From Mastigias papua (taxonomy: Eukaryota; Cnidaria; Scyphozoa; Rhizostomeae; Mastigiidae), in the NCBI GenBank assembly GCA_964019165.1, contig OZ025282.1, positions 12,482,229 to 12,546,228 on the forward strand: a stretch of DNA of 64,000 nt, written 5' to 3'. Numbering within the stretch: the stretch's first letter is position 1; every line of letters starts with the position of its first letter. The notes under the pieces were generated by a model. That model was given only the letters and a program-made list of their open reading frames with translations, did not search any database and was not told where the DNA came from. The translations under genes and the position numbers were made by a program. Below are positions 47,400 to 60,207 of the stretch, piece by piece.

Positions 47400-49230
47400 C
47401 TGCATAGGAAAGTCGGGTCGAACTTTAGCCGGGGGGTGAACTATTTACTTCTAAGTCTACTTGAAATGATTTAGGACAAGTAAGATAGTTTCCAAACTAT
47501 ATATGGGTCAAACGTTGATCGGTAAGACAAACCAGTTTTGGCAGTCTTCTCCCTCTCTTTCTTATCCCATAACTTGAATGGTTTCTTCGAAATAAAATGT
47601 ATCATGCTACACGATATTTTTTTCCTCGTACGATAACTGATCACTTATTAATCTGCATCAAATTGAGCTTTAAACAAACGGTGATAGGGCGTTTTGATTA
47701 TTCTAAAAAGTTTCGCAAACTTTCTGAAATATCAAAATCCTTTCCACAATATGGCTCCAAATGTGTAAATTCTATTACCATAAGATGCAGTGTCAACATT
47801 TAATTTACTAAACATAGTTCTGCCACGGAGGTTGCCCCTTCAATTCATGGTTTACTGTCTGCTAATTACATCCAACTTACAAATAATGGCCAGCTATGCA
47901 AATAACCTTGCTGCCTTTTAGAAGGGCTTTCTATTTCATGTTGAATTAGCTGCAAATTAAAAATCAGATGTTCTGCTCCTTGCACACATGTTTTGAACAA
48001 CTTGGAAGGCCGATTTCTGCGCTGTACAGCTCCGATATCACAGCATCCAATTACATTAGCTAAGACAACAAACTTTCAAGGATTGTACAATCATAAAATA
48101 TGCACATAAATTGTGCATTTCACATAAAATATTCTATTTCTGATTAATACCAAAAATGATTCGTAATATTACTTGTTCATAACTTCGTTCACAATTTTAA
48201 ATGAAAATTCAAGAAATCGTTACTAAACCCCGGTAAAAAGACTGAGATATTTTGTAGGGGAAGTGCTATTTTTCAAAATAAAAATCACTAGAATTAAATT
48301 ATTATTGAGGGAACAGCTTCAGTGTCTATTATGGCTTGTCGCTGTTACAGCTTATTCTAATATCTTTTCCGCTAAAGTAATCATATATTCGTGATGTAAC
48401 GAATTTTTAAGTAACAATCAATGAGAATCAATGAGAATCAATGAGAATCATAAATCAGGTAAATCAAAGAGCCTGTCAATGGCAAAATCTGATGATATGC
48501 AAAAGCAATATGTATAATGCAACATAGAACTGTACGTTCTATAGTTATCAATTTAGCCAATCACAAAGACTGAACAAAATGCGAAAATTTTTGTATATGT
48601 TCTGAAGTGCATCCATTGCAAATTTTACCAATGTATGTTTTACAAGCATATACTAAAGGTTATTACTAAAACAAACCAGCTTTATCAAATGTACGTTCAA
48701 ACTATCGGTATAGTCCAAACAATGTACAGTACTATGTTGCATTATGCACTTGGTGCACGTGACACTAAATGTAGATGAATACTTATACAAATACAAACAG
48801 GGCTCGAAATAAGGCTAAAAAACTGGGGGCCATGGCGATGGAACAAATAGAGATCTTCCTCGTTCACTGTGCCCAACTGGATGGTCACTAACAATTCGAT
48901 CAAATGATATTATAGATATTTTAACTTATACTTCACAGCTGTGGAAACATTACTAAGAATGTTCGTGAGAAATGGCAGGATATCTATGCCCAAAAAAAGC
49001 AATTTCATAGGACACACATATTTTCGAACAGCCCCATCATGTTGCTCGTCTAAAGAAGTGCAGGTGAAGGAGATTGAGTGAATCTGAAAGACATTGATTT
49101 GTAATGCTTTTCATCTTCATGTTTGGCAAGAGGAGTTTCTGCCTTGGTAATAAATATATAAGTTCAGCCCTCACAAATGTCGGCGGTTTGAGGTGATCAT
49201 TAATCGAATCCTCTGAGGTATCAAACACCA
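47400..49230. other. Intergenic; no gene recognised
   Basis: AT-rich, with a short ATCAATGAGA x3 tandem at 48419-48450. May include the 3'UTR of the peptide transporter gene next to it. Confidence 0.4.
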
Positions 49231-49261
49231 GTGAAAACTCCTTATTTCTACCTACCTACAT

Positions 49262-49445
<184 letters not shown>

Positions 49446-49581
49446 TTATATGTATATATGTGTATGTATTTGTAAGTATTTCTATATACCTATATCAACT
49501 ATTAAGGCACAACATATATTACACGAATAACTTCTAAAGGCATCACGAGTACCACTCCTTTGTAATGAAGGAAGCGCACTT

Positions 49582-52500
49582 TTACAATGTTGTTGTGGAA
49601 GAGTTTGGAGTCATACCTATCTCATTAAGGATTACTTTGTCATCTTTTGGCTCTTCTTCTTTGCTACCGCTGAAGTCTGAATACTTGTAAAACGTAGCCA
49701 TGAATCCAAAAATGATAACAACGACGGCCATAAATCCACCATAAAGAAACATTTCCTTTTCCTGGAAAATGAATAAATGTGACTTTGCTATAATGATAAG
49801 TAACAATGAACAAGCTATGAAAAGTTGGGGAGACAATAGAGTTACCCTAATTAAAACCAACTATATAAAATGTATAGAAAGTCTAAGTATATGCACCTAA
49901 GCTTGAAATGTTTGTACATGATTTCAACGATACCTCTGCAGTCAAAACTTGCGAGAGAATTAATATTTCTTTTAAAACTCTCTAATCACTGTGACTCTTT
50001 GACTTCTCTTGGTACAGTCTGCCAAAATCTTTGACCATACAAACCTGACAGTACAATTGACATACACATTCGTCCTAGCTGAAGGTAAACGATTATTACT
50101 GCCACAAAGATTAGATGGCAAATCTTCGGCAAAAAATACTTCTGCCGTAACTGACGGACTCAGTTTTTCATAGCTTTATATATATCTCACTAAGGAGCAG
50201 CTGTAAATTCCTCTGGTGGACAGATATTGAATTAATTCTAATTAAAAGTTCCTCAAAGCTGGAAGCACTATCCTTGTGTGTGATTCTCAAGGCTAATTAG
50301 TAGATTTTGCTGACCTTTCTATCCGATTTCCCACTATGAAACATCCACACAAATGGACAGTAACTGAAATGTAACGCTACAAAAGAGGTCATTGAGGCTT
50401 TTCCATATATTTTGAATATTGCGTCAGCGCATGTAGGGCATGGCATGCTTTCTTAGAAGAGAATATAAAAGCAGCAGAGTGTACATGATAGAAGACTTTT
50501 GAGAATAAGTGCCAGTGTTCATAACATAAATTGGCAGTATCAACTATGCACGTAAAAACAGATCATAGATATGAAAGATGAGCCATACCACTCCTTTCAC
50601 TGGTTTTGCTTCCGAAAAAATTACAACAAGTAAATCACCAAATGCAACAGTCAATAACCAGCAAGCTTGTAAAACGGATTTCATGCTACTTGGTGCCTAA
50701 AAAGAAAATCCATAGATCCATTCACACAAATTTCTTCCTTTCCGATTACACAAATATTTGTATATAATATCTGTATGTGAGGAATCTCAAAGTGCATACA
50801 TTTAAAATCATATTTTATTATGTAATATATCAAAACAAATACAAACCACTAATGTAATAAGCTCATAAAATAAATTACAACTGATCATATCATACATTAT
50901 ATCAAATAAATTAAGTGCAGGGGCTACATAAGGTAATGTTATCGCAAGTGGACCGGATAAGGTGAGAAGCCCTGGAGATATCACGGCGGCCTACAATAGG
51001 AAAGTGAACATAGCAAAGATTCATGAAAACACTGATGTTATTCAATTCCCAAAGTTATTATCAAACTAGAGTTAATCTTACAACCTATAAGTTGTCAACT
51101 TACTTGTTTACAAATAAAATAAAACATAGGAAGTGCTATACAGGACATTGTATGAATTCAAAATGATATCACTCCTAGTTACGCTCTAGTTGAGTCAGTA
51201 CCTATCTATCTATTGCCAGCTCTAAGTGTGCAAATAAGTTACATGCAAAAATAGATATGATTTGGTTTTGACTGGATATGTACCCTGAAGTTCAGCATCA
51301 ATTTGCCTGCACAGAAAGGTGTCATAAGTTTATATCTGGGGGCGGATGACTTCTTCTAGCAAAAAGGCAGGCTCCAACATTGTTGGGTCCGATGCAGTAG
51401 AAGATATTTGTAAGTTTTACCCCTAAAATGCCTCGAAGGGAATTTCCCAGACCAAACTTTGAACAAATAGCATAGAGTTCAGGCACAAATAAATGAAAAA
51501 TCTATAATGTAAAAAAGGAAGGAAATCACATGTCTTAGGCAAAACATGGGCCAGTTCCTCCCAATGACGCCGTGTCTAAATAATCAACATCAGGTGAATA
51601 TTCTGCGCAAACCTTGGCACATCTTCGCTTTACTAATGGTCAATGTTGAAAAAATATGCTCAAATAGGTAGGTAGTCCCAAACATACACAACATTTTTTA
51701 GCCAATGCTGTCTATATGGGGTTGCTTGGTACAATGCATTTGTTGAGCAGATGGAATATTAACACTCCCTCTTGGAAGCTCATCATTTTATTCAACCATA
51801 CTTAGATATTCTAAGATCAGGTTTCAATACGTAAAGTATTAACAATGACATGTTAAATGAGTCGATTTTCCATTAGACAACCTTGGAGATGATAACTTAA
51901 TCGAATATCAAACCATCCAACCAATTGTGCATCTGGGCTCAAAAATTTCATTTATTAACACAGGCTACAAATTACACTGTATTGTTTAATTACTTCATCT
52001 ATATCAACGCAGTGTGGGGCTTGTAGAGTCAAACTAATGTTAAAATAACAAAAAATTAAATAATGTGAAAAGGACAATAAGATATAATCTAGGTTCACAT
52101 TTTCATACATCCAGCACAAAGAAGTTTACATTCAGCAATAAAACACTTTACTTAAAAGACTGCAACCTGATAAAGTCACAGGAATCAAGACAAACTCAAA
52201 CTTTCAGAGGAAACTTATGCTTGGCCATCTTCAAAGGCATAAATTTACTAGACCTCCAACGAAAATTCGCAGATACTTTTAGGAATTCATGCAAAACCTA
52301 AGCTTTCATGCTTTCAGTTTATTCAGTACCATCTGGGAGGCTTCATATAAAGGAGTACGTGAGACTGTGATTTAATGATTGCAATCAAGTGGTCACTTGC
52401 AGAAGAGGGAAGAAGATGGTCAAACCTGCGAGTATGCAAACTCCAATCCAGTCACTGAAAACATCACTTCACCTGCTGTAATGACTACGTATTGAGGCAG

Positions 52501-55500
52501 CTGCCAAATTCGATGAACCGAAGTACTTTTGATGTCTTCAAAGAATTGTCCATACAGCTGCAAAAGTCAGAATCAAAATGAAACATGCATTATGGCTAAA
52601 CAAAACTAAGCACGAAAACCGCAAACAATGGAAAATGTGGAAAAAGATACATAAGAACGTGTAAAATCTGGCAAAAGGTCGCATGAATTAGTGGTGAATA
52701 AATATTTAACACTGATTTCTTCTGAAAGCACAACGTAAAAAATCCCTTCTATGGTCAATTTCAAAAATAATCAATTTCATTCATACGACTACTCATACAT
52801 GAGAGCCTCCTCATTCAAAGAGATCGACCCTCCCTTAATTCCCAGCAGTCCTCCATTTCCATATCTATTCTAATTTCTTGCTTTTCACTTGCTACTTTTC
52901 TGCCTCTACAGTCCTTTTCATCCCTCTGGGTATTTCTATTCAACTCTATACAATGCTTTTTCCTACTGTTTTTCTTGCTGTTGCTTCCATACTATACCTT
53001 TTCCTCCTGTTTTTCATTTGACATCACGTGGGTTTTCATCCACTTATTGTGCTTCCCCCTTTAATATCCCTTCTCCCCTCTTCTCTTTACTGAGGATGAC
53101 TCAAGGCTGAGCTGAAACGTCTACTGGATTAGTCATACTGGATTTGTCAAAATGTAACCACCGGGATAGTCATATGACTTGTCAATAATTAACATATCTT
53201 TTTTGTCGTCATCCTGATTGTTAAGTGCCAATTTCATTCTAGGCCTGTCCTTCAAGTGAACGTTTACCAAAAGCAACAAGAGTGTTCATCGTAGCACCTT
53301 TTAAGGAAATCCTTTGGTGCGTTAATGATTCTAGTATTTCGACAGGCAGCTGAGATATCAATTAAGTACAAATGTCGTCAAGTACACTCGAAGGAGGAAA
53401 GTTAATATTATCTGCCTATCTTTTTCTATTTTGCCGCCACATTTTACTTCAACTCGTCAAAGGTTCATCTAGCATTGTGGATATTCTTTCAGGATAACAA
53501 TACTTTCTATGCAAATACTTTGCAACTTTTAATTCACATGGAATACTCATAAGCAAACATGACTGGACAGGGTTTTATGAGGGTATATCTATGATAAAAT
53601 ACAATGAACCAGAACCAGTCCTACAACCTTTCCCCTACAACGATTCAAGAATGCGGATTTCTGTCTGAAATTCACTCTATTGTTTGGAATTCAACTCAAT
53701 TTGGCATATTTTGACGACATTGAAATATGTCATATTGAACTGAATTCCAAACAAAAAAGCGAATTACACTGTCGGTGCTCATTTTTGTTTGGAATTCAAT
53801 TCAACGTAGTGTGGACCTCAACTTTCAGTCTAATTATGGTTTCTACTGTGAACTATATAGTTGCTAGGCCAATGTAATAAAAGTGACAATGTATCAGAAA
53901 TTTAGTATCTACAGACAGGATTACAATTGTTTACCGGAAGTAGTATAGGTGAAGATTGTTGAGGATGATGACAGGGCGCAGAGATAGCAAAAATTACAAA
54001 CTGAGGCCTTATCTACATCGCCAGTCATGTTTACTTGAGAGTAAGCGGCTTTGACGATGTATTCTGTGTGAATTAAAAGTTGCAAGGTATTTGCATAGAA
54101 AGTATTGTTATCCTGAAAGAATATCCATAATGCTAGACGAACCTTTGACAAATTGAAGTAACACGTGGCGGCAAAATAGAAAATGATAGGCAAATAGTGT
54201 TAACTTTCCTCCTTCGAGTGCACTTGTTGACAGAACAGTCTTCTAAGAAGTCTCCATTCCAAATCGATTGAAGATAAACGTTTGGTTTGTAAATCCTGCT
54301 TGTCCCTAAGTTTAAACTATGCTCGCAGTCAAGACTCAAAAAGAAATTCAGAACTTCATGAACCCAAAAAAGCAACTGCAAAATGGAATGACCCAAGAAA
54401 TAACGTTTGCTTATATTATAGAGCAAAAAGTAAATTTAACAACCCTAATCATATGCGAGTACCCTCCTTGCGTCTCAGGTGGGCTTTCAGGAAAAATCTA
54501 CAACGAGCACTCAATTTATAGGAATTACAAATCTACCTGGATTAAGCGTAGGGCCTAAGCCCTCCAGTGACGGTCTGCATGCCCTTATTTTACTTCCAAG
54601 TGCCAAACAATTAAAAGTGCAATTTAATCGACTAGAGTACATTACTGCTACCTACAAATATCAAGGCGATTTCACCAACCTGAATACCTTTAGGTTGCTA
54701 GCAATTATTGAAAAGCGTGCAACGGTTGATTACTGACCATTTATCAAAACAGTGGGGGATGTTGCAGTCAACACTCCTGGTAAATATGCTCCTAGGCAGA
54801 TACAAGCTATACAAAGCTACAAGTCAAGACAAAAGAAAAGGAAACAAACTAAAATTTCAAATAAAAAATCAAACTATTTCTTCGATGATGAAAAATAAAA
54901 TTCTTCCCTGCTCTGCTGCATGAAAATGCTCTGATTCCCCTGACCATAGCAAGTTTCCCTGACTTTACCTGACCTAAGAGAATAAGGCCCTTTTTCCCAA
55001 CTTTCCCTGACCGTATAAGCCCTGCGGGAATACTTACACTTAGATCAGTTGCCTAGCTGCTATTTGATGTTATGATATAACATCATATGGAAACCACGAA
55101 TGTATACTGTCTCAAAGAGTTAATTTTGCTGATATAAAGATGTAGAGCCAAACTGCTCATATCACGTCTTCGGACGGTCTTTCTTGTCTGTGAACGAGAC
55201 AGCTGTTATTTGTAACAACATACAGTACCTCTCAATTCAGCTGCAAAGCATTCCACTTGCATGATAGGATTAAGTTAACTTTTTAAGTTTCATTTCACCT
55301 ACCTCGTTTTCATCAGCTACTCCAGTTTGCCTCATAATAACCAATGAGTATGCGCCGAAAGTTCCAAGTTTCATGAATTTATTGGTTGTCTAAAGAAAGC
55401 AGATACAAAAATAAACTGGAATGTAATACTTGAAACAGAAAAAAGAAGACAGTGATTCAGCGAAATACAAATGGGTCAATAGTTTGTTGGTACCCGGCCA

Positions 55501-55966
55501 GTAGACAGTGGGATGACAAGGGAGCACTATTCTCATTCAATAAATCACTCAAGCTGTATATATGGGGCCATACATTTGTGATGCATACATGGAGAAGGGA
55601 GTGAGTCAATAAAAATGACCATAACTTGTGAATTGCATTTTGCTTTCTGGAAAGATTTGTTATTGACTGATTCACGTAAATTTGATGTGAAACTGGAAAT
55701 CAGGACTCAGATAAACGCACGAAATATACCGGAAGTGATACCAAATATGGCAACAAATATGGCAAAATATATCGAAAGTGATACCAAATATGACAAAATT
55801 TTCTGCAACTATACTGTAACTTTATTCTTATGTTACTACAATTTATGGCAGTCGAGGGGCTAGTAAAAAGAATTAGACATGTATAAAAAAGGTGGGTCCT
55901 ACAATTTGACATAATTTACAATTAAACGAGACTTACCTGTAAGTTGAAGTTTGATGATAATTCTGC
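49582..55966 (-). CDS. SLC15A-like: Proton-coupled oligopeptide transporter (SLC15/POT family), 3' exons
   Basis: Imports di- and tripeptides with protons across the plasma membrane. Five exons, all phase 0 with GT..AG borders: 55966-55937 (30-bp microexon), 55389-55303, 52557-52426, 50696-50589 and 49761-49582 (stop at 49582). They encode the end of the large extracellular loop and the last membrane helices. The family signature [12 protein letters not shown] is at the third exon, and [11 protein letters not shown] starts the fourth. The last exon has helix 12 ([16 protein letters not shown]), a charged cytosolic tail and C-terminal T-T-T-L, a possible class I PDZ ligand. A sixth, optional exon may lie at 54035-54112. 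Exons for the first ten or so helices were not found. Introns hold a PLE end and inverted duplications. Confidence 0.9.
49862..50588 (-). other. Last intron of the peptide transporter gene
   Basis: Runs from the GTATGG donor at 50588 to the TTTTCCAG acceptor next to 49761. No other gene or repeat noticed. Confidence 0.6.
50697..52425 (-). other. Intron of the peptide transporter gene
   Basis: AT-rich. One minus-strand open stretch without Met at about 50790-50990 is not convincing as an exon. Nothing else recognised. Confidence 0.5.
52860..53160 (+). mobile_element. Penelope-like element 3' end
   Basis: Pyrimidine-rich stretch (CTTTTCCTCCTGTTTTTC and similar) followed by TGAGGATGACTC...GAGCTGAAACGTC, the pattern seen at PLE 3' ends. 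The same kind of pyrimidine-rich tail follows the PLE ORF at 63665-64000. Lies in a transporter intron. Confidence 0.55.
53375..54235. repeat. Inverted duplication in the transporter intron (200-bp arms)
   Basis: 53375-53570 is the reverse complement of about 54030-54235 at roughly 85-90%, including TTCTTTCAGGATAACAATAC. The unit contains a splice acceptor and a candidate exon. Confidence 0.8.
54035..54112 (-). CDS. Candidate cassette exon of the peptide transporter gene
   Basis: 78 bp (26 codons), phase 0 at both ends like its neighbours, preceded by TATTCTTTCAG and followed by GTAAAC. It would insert [11 protein letters not shown]... into the extracellular loop, with an N-N-T glycosylation sequon. 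The inverted copy at 53375-53570 has an in-frame stop while this copy is open, which favours function. No known homology. Confidence 0.35.
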
Positions 55967-56215
55967 CTAATCATGTATCGCAAGGAAGGTTAACATGAGA
56001 TGCGCACGCATTCACGTGAACACGTGAATCAGTACTTTAAGATCATTGTGTGGTCCTTATCGAGAACATGAATAAAATATGAAAGAAAAGAGGAAGGGCC
56101 ACTATAAAGGGTGTTTTGGGCATGTCAACCCTCCTTACGACATAAGATTTGGCAGAATTATCATGAAACTTCAGCTTACAAGTAAGTCTGGTTTGCTTGT
56201 AAATTCTACCATATC
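55905..56215. repeat. Inverted duplication of the microexon region
   Basis: About 55905-56000 is the reverse complement of 56120-56215 at about 80-85%. The copy on the plus strand has lost both splice sites of the 30-bp exon (acceptor AG changed to TG, last exon base G changed to A). Confidence 0.78.
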
Positions 56216-56539
56216 ACATGTCAGTCGGGTTACCACGAGAATTGAAAGCAAGGAGCACGAAAAGCCAAAAACTCTCTTTGATAGTAAACAAAAAACTAAA
56301 CATAACACGACGCTTTTAATGTATTCCAGTACCGAAAAGTACATCTGGATTGTTAAAGGAACTGGCCTATCATAAAATCTTCGAAAAGTTTATTCTTCAC
56401 TCCATGCAGCAGTTCGAATTAACATGTCTGTAGGTATTATTGCAACAGCTTTACTCGCCAACGCACATCGTGTGCTGTGAGCTGACAATACACTCATATG
56501 AATGTCTGCTGAAGCCAGCACAGTTTTTATCCAGTGTCA

Positions 56540-57290
56540 TATGGATATCAACCAATTCTAACTCAAACGAACAACCACCTCATAAACAAGTCGTAAGTTA
56601 CATATCGCAACGTATTATTGACGTGAGTGTACAAGATACTCTTTCTACTTTAAGAAACCAATCGAAAATGCGCACTTACTGCTTATTTAAGAAAGATTTT
56701 GAAAGGGGACAATACGTAACAGAAATAAAAAACCCAGCCATACGAAAAACCATAAGCAAATTTAGACTATCTGACCATAAACTAGAGATAGAAACTCAGA
56801 GATATCATAGGCCAAAAAGGGGCCAGATGAAAGGATTTTTATAACGTGTGGGGAGGTGGAAGATGAAATACATTGTCTCATGAGCTGTAAACTAAACATA
56901 GATGAAAGAGAAAAACTATTTTCAAAAATATCGGAATATAACAAAACTTTTAATCGCTTAAACGATAAAGCAAAATTTATCTACTTATTGGGAAGTATTC
57001 AAATTTGTGATGAAAATGTTTATCAGTTTATAAATCAATGCTTGAAAAATAGCTACTCGGTAAAAAAATGAAAAAACAGAACTTTCATGATCTAATACAA
57101 ATCGCGAAATCGGAACGGGTTGCACAGATATCGACTTTAAGATTTAGATTTATATTTAGATGTATAATATAGTAACTGTTTGTGTTGTCTTCTTTATGTT
57201 CTGTTTATAATGTCTGTCATTAGCTGCTTGACATATACAATAAACCATTGTAATAAGGCTTTTGATAGAAAATGAAATTGAAATTGAAAA
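56540..57290 (+). pseudogene. LINE ORF2 C-terminus and 3' tail
   Basis: K-M-R-T-Y-C-L-F-K-K-D-F, I-S-K-F-R-L-S-D-H-K-L-E-I-E, then after a one-base shift at a G-run near 56820, I-T-C-G-E-V-E-D-E-I-H-C-L-M-S-C. This is the Cys/His-containing C-terminus of many invertebrate LINE ORF2 proteins. The frame ends at 57071. The 3'UTR ends in GAAATTGAAATTGAAAAT repeats (57268-57290). The RT domain itself is absent, consistent with 5' truncation. Confidence 0.75.
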
Positions 57291-57599
57291 TATGGTTGAT
57301 GAGGTCACAGCAATATAAGGCTTGATGAATGATAGCAAGAGCCTAGTTGTGCTCCTAAGACTTTCTGTTGCTTTCAAATAGAACTCAAATGTCTCATACA
57401 CGCATCTTTCCTTAATAGGATACTTATATAATCTAAGCCCGCAAAGCGCAAATGATTGGCAAATGTTAGGTGAAAAGTCAGATTCGTTTGCACACCTTGT
57501 AGACAAAACTAGTATTGATTCAAAAAGTCAGATGCATTGAATAGGATGGCATTTATCGTACTTTGGATATCACTGCTACATTCCATAACGAATTCTGCT

Positions 57600-57835
57600 C
57601 AAGAGTTGGGGGGGGGGGGAGCGGGGTGAAGCAGATTATGACAATTCGGGAGGGGGTCAAAGCAATGATTATGGTCGACTACATGGGGAGGGGGTTTTAA
57701 AATGGCCGAAAAATGATGACATAATATGTGAATTGTACTAAACACATAGATAATAACACACAGACACAGACAATCTGCGCGCACACGCGCGCGTGTGCGG
57801 GTGTCTATTTGTGTGTGTGTGTGTGTGTGACAGTA
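57600..57835. repeat. Low-complexity G-rich and (TG)n tract
   Basis: G-runs at 57608-57618 and 57645-57700, GCGCGCACACGCGCGC at 57778-57793 and (TG)n at 57811-57830. Confidence 0.85.
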
Positions 57836-58160
57836 TAATAACCAAAAGAGAAACAAACCTTCAATGGAATGCTTCTACCAAATCTACTTGCTGCAACACT
57901 GTACCTTAAGAATAATTGTAATAGAAGGATTAGAATCTAGAGATAACATCATTTTCATTAAAATGAATGAAAGTTTATTGCCGTGTTTGATTATAAATAG
58001 GACCTTCTGCAGATGTCTTCCAATGCGATTCGTTCTTTGAAAATGGCATAAAGCATCTGATCTTTGTTGGGCCTATCTCCGGGGCAAACTGGCTGGGGAA
58101 AAGGGGCCCGAAAACTTTCCGTGGTGGAGACCTAGTGACAGATATTGTCTAATATTTGAC
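57836..58160. other. No gene recognised
   Basis: Short AT-rich stretch between the (TG)n tract and the inverted-repeat unit. No coding signal. Confidence 0.4.
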
Positions 58161-58499
58161 TATTGACGAACCCTCATCACAGAATAGATAATAGGCAGAA
58201 GGGACACTCTCGACTTTTTAGAGGGCACGGATTTTCTAACGCATGCGTCAACTTTTCCACATGAAAACGAGTTTAGAGGTGTAACATTCGAAGGAAAGCT
58301 ATAGCGTTTGTATAGGGGTTTCAACTAAAATCACGTATTTATTCTCTATGCAATCCTCTTATCGTTAAACTCTGGTACATTTGATTATAGTTATTTGGAT
58401 ATATGCATATTAGAGGGTTCTCTTTATGTTGTTAGGGGCAGAGAATGGGCATATACTGAGGGAGGCAAGACCAGAAGATCAGAATACGCTATAATGCAG

Positions 58500-58905
58500 T
58501 TTGCGATCTTCCCACTCCTCAAATATTGAAAAGCTAGACATGATTCAGAAACAAGACGTAAGACTTGTTTGCAGCAATTATGACAGATCTACCACTTCTA
58601 TTGCCATGACTAGAAAGCTTGAGTGAGGTCTTTTTTCTGACAGGAAAGCCAGGACAAAAGTAACAAGTAGGCTTGATAACAACACATGTTTCATAGCCAT
58701 CTCACTGATATTCCGCATTAAGGCTCACTATGTCAAATATACCCTGCACAAGAAGCCAAAGAATTATCTGAATATCATGTTCTGGCACAAGATCTACAAA
58801 TCCTCATACTTCCCAAGTGCTACAATGTTATGGAACACTGCATGCCTCTATATTAGAAACAGAAAGACTCGAGAAGCTTTCAAGAGCTCCTTAGATCAGT
58901 GACAA
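58500..58905 (+). pseudogene. LINE RT C-terminal remnant
   Basis: I-E-K-L-D-M-I-Q-K-Q-D-V-R-L-V-C-S-N-Y-D-R, then K-I-Y-K-S-S-Y-F-P-S-A-T-M-L-W-N and R-K-T-R-E-A-F-K-S-S-L, the usual tail of CR1/jockey-like ORF2. One stop in the middle. No RT core. Confidence 0.65.
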
Positions 58906-59967
58906 CTTATTTTGATGCAGAATAGTTTATTTATGCAAAAGTTCTCTTTTTATTTTCTTTTTCATACATAACATGGAAAATTTGTCAGCATTGTTAAAAG
59001 CTTTATTCATTTTTAAAACTAAAATATAATTTAGCCTAACTAATCAAGCATGTATGTAACAACCAAAGCTGGTTCTTGTTCACTGTTGCATAGATAGATA
59101 GACAAATCTGTATAGAAAGTCACCAATTTATTGAACACACCTGCTCACTGATGGTCAGTATATTTTGAGATGTAGTACTTTTTAATACTTAATTTTCTCT
59201 AATGCATAATCACCAAACTATTGAAAGAATTGAAACAAATTAATAGTCTTATGATACAGGGAGGAATTGTTGCTAGGCCAATTCTTCATTTCCATGGTTG
59301 CTTGTTTACAATAATGTTGGATATCTTATTCAGTACAAATTACCTATGTCTATGAAATAGTTTCAATAGGGATATTATCACTCTCTTTCCACTCACTGAA
59401 ACAATGCTTTGTATTTCTATAAGTGGAAAATTGACTGCCTTTTAATGAAGCTGCATTGTAAATGAAATCTTATCTTTTTCCAGCCACTAATGTGTGACAT
59501 TTGCCAAATAATACATTGATAGTACCAAAGACTTCAAGTTTCTTGACATGAATATACCCCACAAAAAGAATACTTAGACTTTTTAAAACAAAACAAAAAG
59601 TGTATCTTAACTTTCATCAAAATTGTCACTATTATGTGCCACAACAGCAAGAATTCATAGAGACGTCTGGAAACATTATCTAGTTTCTCAAAATAGCAAA
59701 TATTAATCCATATGGTGTCGAAGTTTGCTTCAGTTACAAGTTTATTGTTCTAAAGGAGAGATATAGTCTCTTCTTACTAGAGCTGTTTTTCCAGTGATGG
59801 ATGAAATGCCTCTTACATAATCATCTACTCTATGACATGTCTTGTGATAAGCATCTAGGAATGGAGTATTATACTGATACCAAGATTATTGTTTGTCCTT
59901 TGAGCTTTGCGTCAATGCACTGCTGAATAGCTGCAAGTAAAGTGCTGCCTAATATATTGGTAATAAA

Positions 59968-60207
59968 TCAAATGAAGCTAGCGAGCAGAAGCAAAATAAA
60001 GTAGGTTATTGAGTTCCTCAAATCAAATTGAACCGTTACATTGTAAGGGTTTGGATTCTGGTGTGATTCCTTGAATCTTGTGGCAGAGTTCATGCTATGC
60101 AGTATGTATTCGGGCCAAGAGTCCTTGACGCCTGTTAAGTCTTCACTTAGTGCTGATTTGATCCCCAAAAAACTTTCGGAGTGTAATTTGTTGTTGTACG
60201 GCGGCAT
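59968..60207 (-). CDS. Possible terminal exon of a surface protein
   Basis: 79 codons ending in a hydrophobic tail (I-T-Y-F-I-L-L-L-L-A-S-F-I) right before the stop, as in GPI-anchored precursors, with an N-V-T sequon before it. TTTTCTTGTTAAAG just upstream of the Met could be an acceptor. No domain recognised and no partner exon found. Confidence 0.25.
   Translation of the reverse strand: MPPYNNKLHSESFLGIKSALSEDLTGVKDSWPEYILHSMNSATRFKESHQNPNPYNVTVQFDLRNSITYFILLLLASFI

Noticed and set aside
54282..54736. Overlapping plus-strand ORFs of about 80 codons
   Set aside because: No domain, no splice support, and they overlap a transporter intron in antisense.
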